Shown here in pieces: positions 35,922 through 44,199 of a stretch of DNA of 56,031 bases. Position 1 is the stretch's first letter, and every line of letters starts with the position of its first letter. A program made the translations under genes and the position numbers. The DNA comes from Pseudomonas sp. ACN8 (lineage in GTDB: Bacteria; Pseudomonadota; Gammaproteobacteria; Pseudomonadales; Pseudomonadaceae), in contig NZ_MRCS01000044.1 in assembly GCF_002303925.1 (NCBI RefSeq), positions 1-56,031 on the forward strand, written 5' to 3'. The notes under the pieces were generated by a model. The model saw only the letters and a list, made by a program, of their open reading frames with translations. It made no database searches and was not told the origin of the DNA.

Positions 35922-36005
35922 GGCAAGGCAGGCAAAGAGGCGCTTATGATAACGGCTTTTCGCCCGTCAGGCTGCATCAATGCCTTCGGTCAAAACACAT
36001 AACCC

Positions 36006-36097
36006 TGTGGGAGCGAGCTTGCTCGCGATGACGGACTGACAGTCAATATTAATATTGGATGTACTGGCCTCATCGCGAGCAGGCTCGCTCCCACAGG
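36006..36097. repeat. REP pair upstream of ptrB
   Basis: TGTGGGAGCGAGCTTGCTCG at 36006-36025 and its inverted partner at 36071-36097 (CATCGCGAGCAGGCTCGCTC). The spacer of about 40 bp contains AATATTAATATT. It lies between divergent genes, about 40 bp before the ptrB ATG. Confidence 0.92.
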
Positions 36098-36134
36098 TTC
36101 CAAACCTGTTTCGTACACTGTTCGAGAGCCCTTC

Positions 36135-38189
36135 ATGCCCCTATCCGCCAACATTCAAGACGCTCCGATTGCCCACATGGCTGATGGCTCCGATCCGTAT
36201 GCCTGGCTGCAAGAACGCGACACCAAGGCAGTGCTTGACTACCTGAAGGCTGAAAACAGCTATCAGGAAGCGCAAACCGCCGACCAGGCCGAGCTGCGTG
36301 AAACCCTGTTCGAAGAGATCAAGGGGCGGATTCTCGAGACCGATCTGTCCCTGCCCTCGCCGTGGGGACCCTATCTGTATTACACCCGCACCACGGCGGG
36401 CGATGAGTACGCTCGGCACTACCGCTGCCCGCGTCCAGCCGATGACAGCCTGACCCTCGACGAAAGCCGCGAACAGTTGCTGCTGGACCCCAACGAACTG
36501 GCCGACGGCGGCTTCTTTTCGCTCGGAGCGTTCAGCATCAGCCCGGACCATCAGCGCCTGGCCTACAGCATCGATTCCAGTGGCGATGAGATTTACACGC
36601 TGTTCGTGAAGGAATTGTCCGACGGACGTGTCAGCGAACTGGAATTCCAGGACTGCGACGGCAGCATGACCTGGGCCAACGACAGCCTGACGTTGTTCTT
36701 TGGCGAACTGGACGACACCCATCGCCCCCACAAGCTATACCGCTATCGCCTGGACGGCACGGCGGCCGAAGAAGTGTTCCATGAGCCGGACGGGCGCTTC
36801 TTCATGCATTGCTACCGTTCAAGCTCCGAACAGCAATTGCTGCTGTCCGTGGGCAGCAAGACTACCAGCGAAGCCTGGGTCCTCGATGCCAACCAGCCGC
36901 AGCAAGCCTTTATCTGCATCGCGCCACGTGTCGAGGATCATGAGTACGACGTCGATCACGGTGTGCTCGACGGTCAATGGACCTGGTTCATTCGTAGCAA
37001 CCGTGACGGTATCAATTTCGCCTTGTACACCGCCGTCGATACCGGCGCCGCTCCCACCGAAGCCGACTGGCGGAACCTGATCCCCCACAGCGACACGGTG
37101 ATGATCGACGGCATCAGCCTGAACACCGGGGCCATGACCCTGAGCCTGCGGGTTGGCGGCTTGCCGGTCATTGAAGTTCACCCGCAAGGCCTGGCGCCTT
37201 ATCGCGTGCAACTGCCGGATGCGGCCTACAGTCTGCACGTGCAAAACAGCCTGGAGTTCGAAAGCGAGCGGATTCGCCTGCGCTACGAAGCGTTGAACCG
37301 TCCGGCGCAAATCCGCCAGCTTGAACTGGCGACCGGCGAGCAGAAAGTCCTTAAGCAAACCCCGGTGCTCGGCCCCTTCGATGCCGACGCCTATGTCAGC
37401 CAACGCCTGTGGGCCACCGCGCCGGACGGCACGCAAGTGCCCATCAGCCTGGTAATCAAACGTGCAGACTTGGGCAAACCCGTACCGCTGTACCTCTACG
37501 GCTATGGTGCCTATGGCGAAAGCCTCGACCCGTGGTTTTCCCATGCGCGCCTGAGCCTGCTGGATCGCGGTATGGCGTTTGCCATTGCCCACGTGCGTGG
37601 CGGTGGCGAACTGGGGGAAGCCTGGTATCGCGCCGGCAAGCAGGAGCACAAGCACAACACTTTCAGCGACTTTATCGCCTGCGCCGAACACCTGATCGCC
37701 CAAGGCTTCACCACTGCACCACAGTTGGCGATCAGTGGCGGCAGCGCCGGCGGCTTGCTGATCGGCGCGGTGCTCAACCAACGGCCGCAGCTGTTTGGCG
37801 CCGCCATCGCAGAAGTGCCGTTCGTCGACGTGCTCAACACTATGCTCGACCCTGACCTGCCATTGACCGTGACGGAATACGACGAGTGGGGCAACCCTGA
37901 AGAACCGGACGTCCATGATCGGATCAAGGCCTACGCCCCGTACGAAAACGTCACCGCGCAAGCTTATCCGGCGACCCTGGTGATCGCCGGCTACAACGAC
38001 AGCCGCGTGCAGTATTGGGAAGCGGCGAAGTGGGTGGCTAAATTGCGCGCGACCAAGACCGACAGCCATCCCCTGCTGCTCAAGACTGAACTGGGTGCCG
38101 GGCATGGCGGGATGAGCGGTCGATATCAGGGATTGCGTGACGTAGCACTCGAATATGCATTTTTGTTCAAGGTTCTGGGTATTGCCTGA
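36135..38189 (+). CDS. ptrB: Oligopeptidase B (S9A prolyl oligopeptidase family)
   Basis: The 684-residue serine peptidase has an N-terminal beta-propeller domain and a C-terminal alpha/beta hydrolase domain. The nucleophile is in SGGSAGGLLIGAVLNQRP, the hydrolase-domain start in YLYGYGAYGESLDPWFSHARL, and the catalytic histidine in GAGHGGMSGRYQG. VRGGGELGEAWYRAGK is also typical. It cleaves short peptides after Arg or Lys in the cytoplasm. Length matches bacterial OpdB (about 680-690). It sits between REP pairs and has no evident operon partner. Confidence 0.92.
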   Translation: MPLSANIQDAPIAHMADGSDPYAWLQERDTKAVLDYLKAENSYQEAQTADQAELRETLFEEIKGRILETDLSLPSPWGPYLYYTRTTAGDEYARHYRCPRPADDSLTLDESREQLLLDPNELADGGFFSLGAFSISPDHQRLAYSIDSSGDEIYTLFVKELSDGRVSELEFQDCDGSMTWANDSLTLFFGELDDTHRPHKLYRYRLDGTAAEEVFHEPDGRFFMHCYRSSSEQQLLLSVGSKTTSEAWVLDANQPQQAFICIAPRVEDHEYDVDHGVLDGQWTWFIRSNRDGINFALYTAVDTGAAPTEADWRNLIPHSDTVMIDGISLNTGAMTLSLRVGGLPVIEVHPQGLAPYRVQLPDAAYSLHVQNSLEFESERIRLRYEALNRPAQIRQLELATGEQKVLKQTPVLGPFDADAYVSQRLWATAPDGTQVPISLVIKRADLGKPVPLYLYGYGAYGESLDPWFSHARLSLLDRGMAFAIAHVRGGGELGEAWYRAGKQEHKHNTFSDFIACAEHLIAQGFTTAPQLAISGGSAGGLLIGAVLNQRPQLFGAAIAEVPFVDVLNTMLDPDLPLTVTEYDEWGNPEEPDVHDRIKAYAPYENVTAQAYPATLVIAGYNDSRVQYWEAAKWVAKLRATKTDSHPLLLKTELGAGHGGMSGRYQGLRDVALEYAFLFKVLGIA

Positions 38190-38252
38190 GGAACCTGGCG
38201 CGGTGTGCCGCTCTTAACTCCACGCACCGGCGGCCGATACAACCCGTATCCC

Positions 38253-38345
38253 TTGTAGGAGCGAGCCTGCTCGCGATAGCGGTGGCGCATTCAACATCAA
38301 TATTGAATGTGCCGGCCTCATCGCGAGCAGGCTCGCTCCTACAAA
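38253..38345. repeat. REP pair downstream of ptrB
   Basis: TTGTAGGAGCGAGCCTGCTC at 38253-38272 and its inverted partner at 38319-38345 (CATCGCGAGCAGGCTCGCTC). This copy carries TAGGAGCG instead of GGGAGCG on both arms, so the two arms vary together. It lies about 60 bp after the ptrB stop. Confidence 0.92.
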
Positions 38346-38394
38346 GGCCATTCAATACCCGGAACAACAGACACTACAAAAAGACCGTGACGAC

Positions 38395-38868
38395 ATGTCT
38401 GAACCAACCTTTCTGAACAACGAAATTCGCGACTGGCTGATGGATTGCGGCCTGTTCAATCAACTGCTGCCGGCAGACTTCGCCACGGCTTCGGGGTACT
38501 TCAGTATCAGCACCATTGCCCAGGGCGAGGAGATCTTCCACGAGGGCGATGCGGGCAGCTTCATGTGCATCATCCACACCGGTCAGGTGGCAGTGCAGAA
38601 AACCAACGCTGACGGGCAGCGAGTCACCATCGCCACGTTGCGCAGCGGCCGCTCGTTCGGCGAAATGGCCGTGCTTGATGGCGAACGGCGCTCAGCCAGT
38701 TGCCTGGCTGCAAGCAACTGCCAGTTGCTCAACCTGGGCAAGGACTCGCTGGAAAAGATGCTCAACGACGCACCGAAGATCGCCGCCAAGATCATCCGCG
38801 CCCTCGCCGTGTCCCTTTCCAAACGCCTGCGCATGGCCGACGGCCAACTGCTTTCGCAGCAGGTCTAG
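38395..38868 (+). CDS. Stand-alone cyclic-nucleotide-binding domain protein
   Basis: The 157-residue protein is almost wholly one CNB domain. It has a beta-roll with FHEGDAGSFMCIIHTGQVAV, LRSGRSFGEMAVLDGERRSA (phosphate-binding cassette with GEMAVLDGERRSAS) and a C-helix region (IIRALAVSLSKRLRMAD). No HTH, kinase or channel domain is attached. It may bind cAMP or a dinucleotide and act on a partner protein. The stop (38868) shares 4 bases with the convergent gene. Function beyond ligand binding is unknown. Confidence 0.8.
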   Translation: MSEPTFLNNEIRDWLMDCGLFNQLLPADFATASGYFSISTIAQGEEIFHEGDAGSFMCIIHTGQVAVQKTNADGQRVTIATLRSGRSFGEMAVLDGERRSASCLAASNCQLLNLGKDSLEKMLNDAPKIAAKIIRALAVSLSKRLRMADGQLLSQQV

Positions 38869-39155
38869 CCGCCCGGCGACTTGACTTTCGGCGGATTGGG
38901 CTCAATCCCCGGCACGGGCTGGTCCTTGGTCGGCGGGCTCGGCATTTCAATTGGCACCAACGGCGGACCGCTACTGCCGGGGCCGACTTTAGGCAAAGGT
39001 GCCGGGCTGATCTGCGGGTACGGGGTGGGCGTCGCAGTGCCGGGTGAACCGGGCATCGGCGCGGGGCTGACGGGAATCGATTGCAGCTGTTGAGCCTGCA
39101 CTGCAGTTATCGAGAGCGCGGCCAGGGCAATGACCGTTAGAATGGTGCGCTTCAT
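38865..39155 (-). CDS. Small secreted proline-rich protein
   Basis: From ATG 39155 (MKRTILTVIALAALSITAVQAQQ) it has 96 residues with a clear Sec signal peptide (cleavage likely after VQA). The mature 70-odd residues are nearly all proline, glycine and serine (SPAPMPGSPGTATPTP, then PPTKDQPVPGIEPNPP), so it should be disordered in the periplasm or cell wall. No known family. It converges with the CNB gene, with stop codons overlapping by four bases. Confidence 0.6.
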   Translation of the reverse strand: MKRTILTVIALAALSITAVQAQQLQSIPVSPAPMPGSPGTATPTPYPQISPAPLPKVGPGSSGPPLVPIEMPSPPTKDQPVPGIEPNPPKVKSPGG

Positions 39156-39250
39156 CAATGGCTCCGTTGGCCTTGTCGTCATAAACAGGCTACTCCCAAC
39201 TGCGTCTGTTTGCCCTCCCGAGTTCTGCCAATTTTCTTCAAGTGAGCCCC

Positions 39251-39937
39251 ATGAAACGTTTCGTTCTGCTGGACACCACCCCCATCCCTGAAAACGGCGG
39301 CGCCCTGTGCCTGTTCGAATACGGCGAGGATTTTGTCATCAAGATCCAGGGCGGCGACGGCGGACAATTGATGAACACGCGCATGCACGGCTCCGAAGAT
39401 GCCCTGGCCGAGATCCCGTGTCGCAAGGTCGCCGGTCGACCGAATTCACGGGTGCTCATCGGCGGCCTGGGCATGGGGTTCACCCTCGCCTCGGCACTCA
39501 AGCACCTGGGCAAGACCGCCGAAGTGGTGGTCGCTGAATTGGTGCCTGGTGTTGTGGAATGGAATCGCGGGCCACTCGGCGAGAAAGCCGGAAACCCGCT
39601 TCAAGACCCGCGGACCGTGATTCGCATGGAAGACGTGGCCAAAGTCCTGCAGGCCGAGCCCCAGGGTTTCGATGCGATCATGCTCGACGTCGACAACGGT
39701 CCCGAAGGCCTGACCCAGAAAGCCAACAGCTGGCTGTACTCCGCCGGCGGCCTGAGCGCCTGCGCCAAGGCCCTGAGACCAAAAGGCGTGCTGGCCGTCT
39801 GGTCGGCCAGTGCTGACCGGCAATTTTCCGACAAACTGAAGAAGGCGGGTTTCAAGGCCGAGGAAGTGCAGGTCTTCGCCCACGGCAACAAGGGCACCCG
39901 CCACACCATCTGGATTGCCGAGAAGCTCAAGGGCTAG
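39251..39937 (+). CDS. Spermidine-synthase-like SAM-dependent enzyme
   Basis: ATG 39251 gives 228 residues (MKRFVLLDTTPIPENGGALCL). It has the Rossmann-fold glycine loop VLIGGLGMGFTLASALKHL and VVVAELVPGVVEWN. FDAIMLDVDNGPEGLTQK resembles the spermidine synthase core (DVDNGP in place of the usual DSTDP). YSAGGLSACAKALRPKGVLAVW follows. The N-terminal tetramer domain of true spermidine synthases is short here, so a methyltransferase role is equally possible. No operon partner is certain; yajD-like follows 50 bp on. Confidence 0.75.
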   Translation: MKRFVLLDTTPIPENGGALCLFEYGEDFVIKIQGGDGGQLMNTRMHGSEDALAEIPCRKVAGRPNSRVLIGGLGMGFTLASALKHLGKTAEVVVAELVPGVVEWNRGPLGEKAGNPLQDPRTVIRMEDVAKVLQAEPQGFDAIMLDVDNGPEGLTQKANSWLYSAGGLSACAKALRPKGVLAVWSASADRQFSDKLKKAGFKAEEVQVFAHGNKGTRHTIWIAEKLKG

Positions 39938-39987
39938 GCTAAACTTCACCCTATAACCGTCATTAGTCTTTCTACAAAGGTGAACCC

Positions 39988-40359
39988 ATGAGTTCGTCCA
40001 CCCCGACCAACACTTCAAAGCTGGATCGCATCCTCGCCGACAACCAGCGCGACAAGGAAATGGGCTACCGCGACAAGGCCCTGAAGATGTACCCGCACGT
40101 CTGTGGCCGCTGCGCCCGTGAGTTCTCCGGCAAGCGTCTGAGCGAACTGACCGTGCACCACCGCGACCACAACCACGACAACAACCCGCAGGACGGCTCG
40201 AACTGGGAGCTGTTGTGCCTGTACTGCCACGATAACGAGCACTCGCGTTATACCGACCAGCAGTATTTCGGCGAAGGCTCGCTGAGCACGCCGAAAATCG
40301 CCAAGGCCACGCACAACCCGTTTGCGGCGCTCGCCGGGTTGATGAAGAAAGAAGACTGA
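39988..40359 (+). CDS. yajD: YajD-type HNH nuclease-domain protein
   Basis: The 123-residue protein has an HNH fold: CGRCAREF and LLCLYCHDNEHSRY supply the zinc cysteines, with LTVHHRDHNHDNNPQDGSNW between them as the HH catalytic segment. It matches the YajD family, whose role in cells is not established. AAAGGTG lies about ten bases before the ATG. A REP pair follows. Confidence 0.85.
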   Translation: MSSSTPTNTSKLDRILADNQRDKEMGYRDKALKMYPHVCGRCAREFSGKRLSELTVHHRDHNHDNNPQDGSNWELLCLYCHDNEHSRYTDQQYFGEGSLSTPKIAKATHNPFAALAGLMKKED

Positions 40360-40403
40360 AGATTTTCAGGGCTTGATCTGACCTCATCGTCGGAACGCCG
40401 CCC

Positions 40404-40483
40404 GGAGCAAGCTCGCTCCCACATTGTTCTGCGCCCGTCAGGACACCTCGGTCAACTGTGGGAGCGAGCTTGCTCGCGATAGC
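40404..40483. repeat. REP pair with one worn arm
   Basis: The left copy (GGAGCAAGCTCGCTCCCACA, 40404-40423) lacks the usual GCGA start, while the right copy (CTGTGGGAGCGAGCTTGCTC, 40456-40475) is complete. They lie in opposite orientation between yajD and the methyltransferase. Confidence 0.85.
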
Positions 40484-40571
40484 AATAGCCCTGCCACCGC
40501 CAATCTCCAAACTGACCGCTGCCGCCCAATCCCCGTATAATCGCGCTTTTTTCCCGAAAGGCACCCCGCTC

Positions 40572-41042
40572 GTGGCAGACAAACGGTACAGCTGCATTGG
40601 TTTGTATAACCCCAAGTCACCGGAGAACGTCGGTTCGGTGATGCGCGCCGCCGGCTGTTACGGCGTGGCGTCGGTGTTCTACACCGGCAAGCGCTATGAG
40701 CGCGCCGCCGACTTCGTCACCGATACCAAGCGCGTGCACTACGACATTCCGCTGATCGGCATCGACGACCTGAAGAAAATCCTGCCCCTCAATTGTGTGC
40801 CCGTCGCCGTGGAACTGGTCGAGGGCGCCCGCCCGTTGCCGGAATATACCCACCCCGATCGCGCGCTCTACATCTTCGGCCCGGAAGACGGATCGCTGGA
40901 TAAAGAGATTCGCGACTGGTGCGAAGACGTGGTCTACATTCCGACCACCGGCTGCATGAACCTGGCCGCCACGGTCAACGTCGTGCTCTATGACCGCCTG
41001 TCCAAGGGGCTCAATACCCGTTCCGGGCCAAAATTCCGCTAA
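40572..41042 (+). CDS. SpoU-class tRNA/rRNA methyltransferase
   Basis: GTG 40572 gives 156 residues (adkRYSCIGLYNPKSPENVGSV). The upstream extension lies over the REP and is not conserved. The SPOUT motifs NPKSPENVGSVMRAAGCYG, ALYIFGPEDGSLD and IPTTGCMNLAATVNVVLYD are complete. It transfers methyl from SAM to a ribose 2'-O of RNA; the length fits a TrmL-like single-domain form, but the target is not certain. Confidence 0.85.
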   Translation: MADKRYSCIGLYNPKSPENVGSVMRAAGCYGVASVFYTGKRYERAADFVTDTKRVHYDIPLIGIDDLKKILPLNCVPVAVELVEGARPLPEYTHPDRALYIFGPEDGSLDKEIRDWCEDVVYIPTTGCMNLAATVNVVLYDRLSKGLNTRSGPKFR

Positions 41043-41121
41043 TCGCCGCACATCCGATTGAACAAGCTGCCCGCCCTGGCAGTCAGCTTGACTATCGATC
41101 CCTGAAGCCTGGAGACAGACC

Positions 41122-41499
41122 ATGAGCGAACTCAAACGCGTCGAGCGTATCGAATCCACCCCATTCCAGAGCCCTTCCGAGCAGAACGTGCAGGGCTGGG
41201 AGCGCGTCGGCTCCCTGGCCGGCGGCGTGGTGATGGTGGGCAAGGGCCTGCGTCGTGGCGGGATCTTTGGCCTGATCCAGGTGGCCATCGGCGGCGTGGC
41301 CCTGGCCCGTGGTATTACCGGCCACAGCTCGGCGAAAAGCCTGCTGGAGAAAGGCCGTCAGGACATGAACAACGTGCGGGCGAAAATCCAGCGGGCGGGT
41401 GAAGAACTGAGCCAGTTGAAGGCCAATGCCGAGGCGGCGACCAAAACCGCGACCGTTACCGGGAATGATTCCTTGAAGTCGCCGAAGGCCGGGGCTTGA
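41122..41499 (+). CDS. Small inner-membrane protein, YgaP/DUF2892-like N-terminal part
   Basis: The 125-residue protein has a glycine-rich double hydrophobic stretch (VGSLAGGVVMVGKGLRRGGI, then FGLIQVAIGGVALARGI) typical of DUF2892-like membrane pieces. A basic helical tail rich in A/K/E (MNNVRAKIQRAGEELSQLKA) follows. GGAGACAG precedes the ATG. It is short and not clearly linked to neighbours; function unknown. Confidence 0.65.
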   Translation: MSELKRVERIESTPFQSPSEQNVQGWERVGSLAGGVVMVGKGLRRGGIFGLIQVAIGGVALARGITGHSSAKSLLEKGRQDMNNVRAKIQRAGEELSQLKANAEAATKTATVTGNDSLKSPKAGA

Positions 41500-41528
41500 T
41501 CCTGGATTTGCGCTGAAGCAACTGGCCT

Positions 41529-41606
41529 CATCGCGAGCAAGCTCGCTCCCACAGGGGATTTGTGTACGACGCAGACCAAATGTGGGAGCGAGCCTGCTCG
41601 CGATGG
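41529..41606. repeat. REP pair between convergent genes
   Basis: ATCGCGAGCAAGCTCGCTCC (41530-41549) and, in the opposite direction, TGTGGGAGCGAGCCTGCTCG (41581-41600). It lies between the small membrane-protein gene and the gluzincin-like gene, whose stops face each other. Confidence 0.92.
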
Positions 41607-41611
41607 CGGTG

Positions 41612-42841
41612 CTACTGAATCAACTCGGTATTCAGCACTTTTGAAGAACCACCGATCACGCTCTCGCTGAGCTGAACAACCGCTTTGGTGTCGATATCCC
41701 CCAGCCGTATCGCCCCGCGCAGCACGTCGTCCAGCGAACGCTTGTTGTGGGTTTTCAGGCGAATCTCGCGATCCAGTTCCTGCAGCAACACCACCGCCCT
41801 GGCCACCTGCGCCGGGCTGACCTGCTCACCGCGCAGCGTGGTGACTTTCTGGCTGCTCCTGACCAGTTTGCCGTGCAGGTTCTCGTAGCGTTCATCGCTC
41901 ATGCCGCCGGCCCGGCGCACCAGTTCGATGGCGTAATACTCGGTAAAGCCTTCGCGGATCCAGTCACTGCGTTGGGTGCCGTTGATCCGCCCGAACATCT
42001 GGGCCAACTCACGGACCAGGGCACTGGTACCGCTTTCGCTGACCAACGGCAGGCGACTGTTGAGGTAGATCGACTCGTGCGCCGACTGGCTGCCGCGCCA
42101 CATGGGGTCATTGGCCCCGACGATCAGCAGTTTGCCCGGGTGTCGCGGATACAGCGCCTGCACTTGCGGCCAGACGAAGGTCAGCAGCGTCAGCACATCC
42201 ATACGTCGCATGCCCTGCCCCAGCGGCGAAGCAACGGTGACTTCGGTCTCGCCCAGACGAGTACGGCGACTGCCGAGCTGGCCAGCGAGCATCCAGCCCG
42301 TGGGCCGGTCGAACAGTCGGGAAGGGTTATCGATACGGAATTTGTTCGGGCCGATTCGTGGCCACGCGGTTTCAACGCTTTTCCAGCCACCGGGCAGCTC
42401 GAATTCGAGGCGTGCAACCAGTTCGATGCCGTCCTGTTGATCGAGCCTGGCAGCCGGCACCAGATCGTCGCCGCGCATCAACGCCCAGTTTGGCGTCATG
42501 CGCGTGTCGAAGCCGCCGTTCTTGCGGCCGTGGTTGATGTTCACGCGGTAGGTCAGGCTGGCTTTGTCGGCGGTCGGATGCCAGACACCGCGCACCGCTT
42601 TGCCCGGGGTCAGTTGCCATTGGCCGTCAGCCTTGAAATCACTGTAGTGGCTACCGTCGCCAAGGTCGAAATCCAGGCTGCGCACCGCCGAACCCCGGGC
42701 GAGCGTCAGGCGCACCTCGGCCTGATCGCTCTGGGGCAACAGCCGCACGTGATAATCCAGATTGACCTTGTTCGCAGCCCATGCGGGCGAACTCACGACC
42801 AGTAATCCCACGACACATGCCTGCCGCCACCCCACAGCCAT
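41612..42841 (-). CDS. M61-like protein lacking the HExxH zinc motif
   Basis: ATG 42841 has AGGAG five bases upstream and gives 409 residues with a signal peptide (VVGLLVVSSPAWAA). The C-terminal part is laid out like M61/gluzincin aminopeptidases, with SDWIREGFTEYYAIELVRRAG matching the conserved WxxEGFTxYY segment. Where HExxH should be, the sequence reads LVRELAQMFGR, so both zinc histidines are lost. The downstream glutamate is kept. It may be a secreted binding or chaperone-like protein rather than a peptidase. Partner unknown. Confidence 0.7.
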   Translation of the reverse strand: MAVGWRQACVVGLLVVSSPAWAANKVNLDYHVRLLPQSDQAEVRLTLARGSAVRSLDFDLGDGSHYSDFKADGQWQLTPGKAVRGVWHPTADKASLTYRVNINHGRKNGGFDTRMTPNWALMRGDDLVPAARLDQQDGIELVARLEFELPGGWKSVETAWPRIGPNKFRIDNPSRLFDRPTGWMLAGQLGSRRTRLGETEVTVASPLGQGMRRMDVLTLLTFVWPQVQALYPRHPGKLLIVGANDPMWRGSQSAHESIYLNSRLPLVSESGTSALVRELAQMFGRINGTQRSDWIREGFTEYYAIELVRRAGGMSDERYENLHGKLVRSSQKVTTLRGEQVSPAQVARAVVLLQELDREIRLKTHNKRSLDDVLRGAIRLGDIDTKAVVQLSESVIGGSSKVLNTELIQ

Positions 42842-42869
42842 ACACACTCCTTCGCGAAACGTCAGGCAA

Positions 42870-43319
42870 TCAGCCCGCGCGAAAAATCAGGTGATCTTCC
42901 CAGTCATCTTCCGGCACGCTGCCTTCGGCGAGCATGCGCCCGGACTGGGAAATCCGCTCGTGATGAACGGCATCGCGATCACCGCACACCAGGTGATGCC
43001 ACAACGGCAGGTCCTTGCCTTCGCTGACCAGGCGATAGCCACAGGTCGGCGGCAGCCATTTGAATTCGTCGGCCTTGCCCGGCGTGAGCTGGATACAGTC
43101 CGGAACGGAGTCTCGACGGTTGGGATAGTCCTTGCACTGGCAGGTTTTCAGGTCCAGCAGTTTGCAGGCGATGCGCGTGTAATAGACGCTGTTGTCGTCT
43201 TCGTCTTCAAGCTTTTGCAGGCAGCACAATCCACAGCCGTCGCACAGCGACTCCCATTCCTCCTGATCGAGTTGATCGAGGGTCTTGCGTATCCAGAACG
43301 GTTCTACTTTGGCGGCCAT
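42870..43319 (-). CDS. ycgN: YcgN-family cysteine-cluster protein (UPF0260)
   Basis: ATG 43319 gives 149 residues (MAAKVEPFWIRKTLDQLDQ). The cysteine cluster CDGCGLCC followed by further cysteines (IACKLLDLKTCQCKDY, DCIQL and CGYRL) is characteristic of the YcgN/UPF0260 family and may bind a metal or iron-sulfur centre. Function is unknown. The gene ends 28 bp upstream of the gluzincin-like ATG and could share its transcript. Confidence 0.88.
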   Translation of the reverse strand: MAAKVEPFWIRKTLDQLDQEEWESLCDGCGLCCLQKLEDEDDNSVYYTRIACKLLDLKTCQCKDYPNRRDSVPDCIQLTPGKADEFKWLPPTCGYRLVSEGKDLPLWHHLVCGDRDAVHHERISQSGRMLAEGSVPEDDWEDHLIFRAG

Positions 43320-43483
43320 GGTTCGGGTATCGACATCAGGTGGTGAAAAGGCCGCCAGTCTAGTGCCCGTAGCCCCGCGGGCCAAGCATTGGCGACTGTC
43401 GGTAGAACGGGCTTGTCAGTTTTTGCGCTGCCAAGTAGGGTTTTGCGTTGCTCCCACTTTCAAACGTAGCCAGGAATCTCTTG

Positions 43484-44077
43484 ATGAGTGCCAACCCACG
43501 CGTTGCCGATTACGCCATTCACCCTCAGTTCACCGATCGCTGGTCGCCCCGCGCCTTCACCGGCGAAACGATTCCAGAGGAAACCCTGCTGAGCTTCTTC
43601 GAAGCCGCCCGCTGGGCACCCTCGGCCTACAACTCGCAACCCTGGCGCTTCCTTTACGCACGTCGCGATACGCCGAACTGGGAGCGTTACCTGGGTCTGC
43701 TGAACGAATTCAACCGCAGCTGGGCGCAACATGCATCGGCCCTGGTGATCGTGATTTCGAAAACCACCTTCACCGCACCCGGCGCCAGCGAAGAAACCCC
43801 GGCCCTGTGGCACACCTTCGACACCGGCTCCGCCTGGGGCCACCTGGCCTTGCAAGCGAGCCTGAGCGGCTGGCACACCCACGGCATGGCCGGTTTCGAC
43901 CAGGAGCTGACCCGCAAGGAGCTGAACATTCCCGAAGGCTACGCACTGCACGCGGCCGTCGCGGTGGGCAAGCTGGGGGACAAGGCCAGCCTGGCGGATT
44001 ACCTGCAAGCCCGTGAAGAACCCAGCCCGCGTCGTCCGTTGAGCGAGTTGGCGGCCGAAGGTGACTTCACCCTCTAA
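43484..44077 (+). CDS. Nitroreductase-family FMN oxidoreductase
   Basis: ATG 43484 gives 197 residues. The FMN-binding segments RWSPRAFTGETIPEETLLSF, ARWAPSAYNSQPWRFLYA and GSAWGHLALQASLSGWH are those of the nitroreductase family. It probably reduces quinones, nitro compounds or similar substrates with NAD(P)H; the physiological substrate is unknown. AGGA lies before the start; the gene is divergent from ycgN and followed by a REP pair. Confidence 0.85.
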   Translation: MSANPRVADYAIHPQFTDRWSPRAFTGETIPEETLLSFFEAARWAPSAYNSQPWRFLYARRDTPNWERYLGLLNEFNRSWAQHASALVIVISKTTFTAPGASEETPALWHTFDTGSAWGHLALQASLSGWHTHGMAGFDQELTRKELNIPEGYALHAAVAVGKLGDKASLADYLQAREEPSPRRPLSELAAEGDFTL

Positions 44078-44094
44078 GCCACTACACATAGCAA

Positions 44095-44185
44095 TGTGGG
44101 AGTGAGCCTGCTCGCGATGAGGCCGTGTCAGTCAACGTTAATGCGAATGACACACCGCTATCGCGAGCAGGCTCGCTCCCACATT
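44095..44185. repeat. REP pair after the nitroreductase gene
   Basis: TGTGGGAGTGAGCCTGCTCG (44095-44114, one base off the core) and the inverted ATCGCGAGCAGGCTCGCTCC (44160-44179). It separates two converging genes. This is the last REP before the right end of the window. Confidence 0.92.
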
Positions 44186-44199
44186 GGGTAGTGGTGATT

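Noticed and set aside
23758..44185. Regularly recurring GCGAGCAGGCTCGC sequences as a CRISPR array
   Set aside because: They are inverted REP pairs kilobases apart, not direct repeats with spacers.
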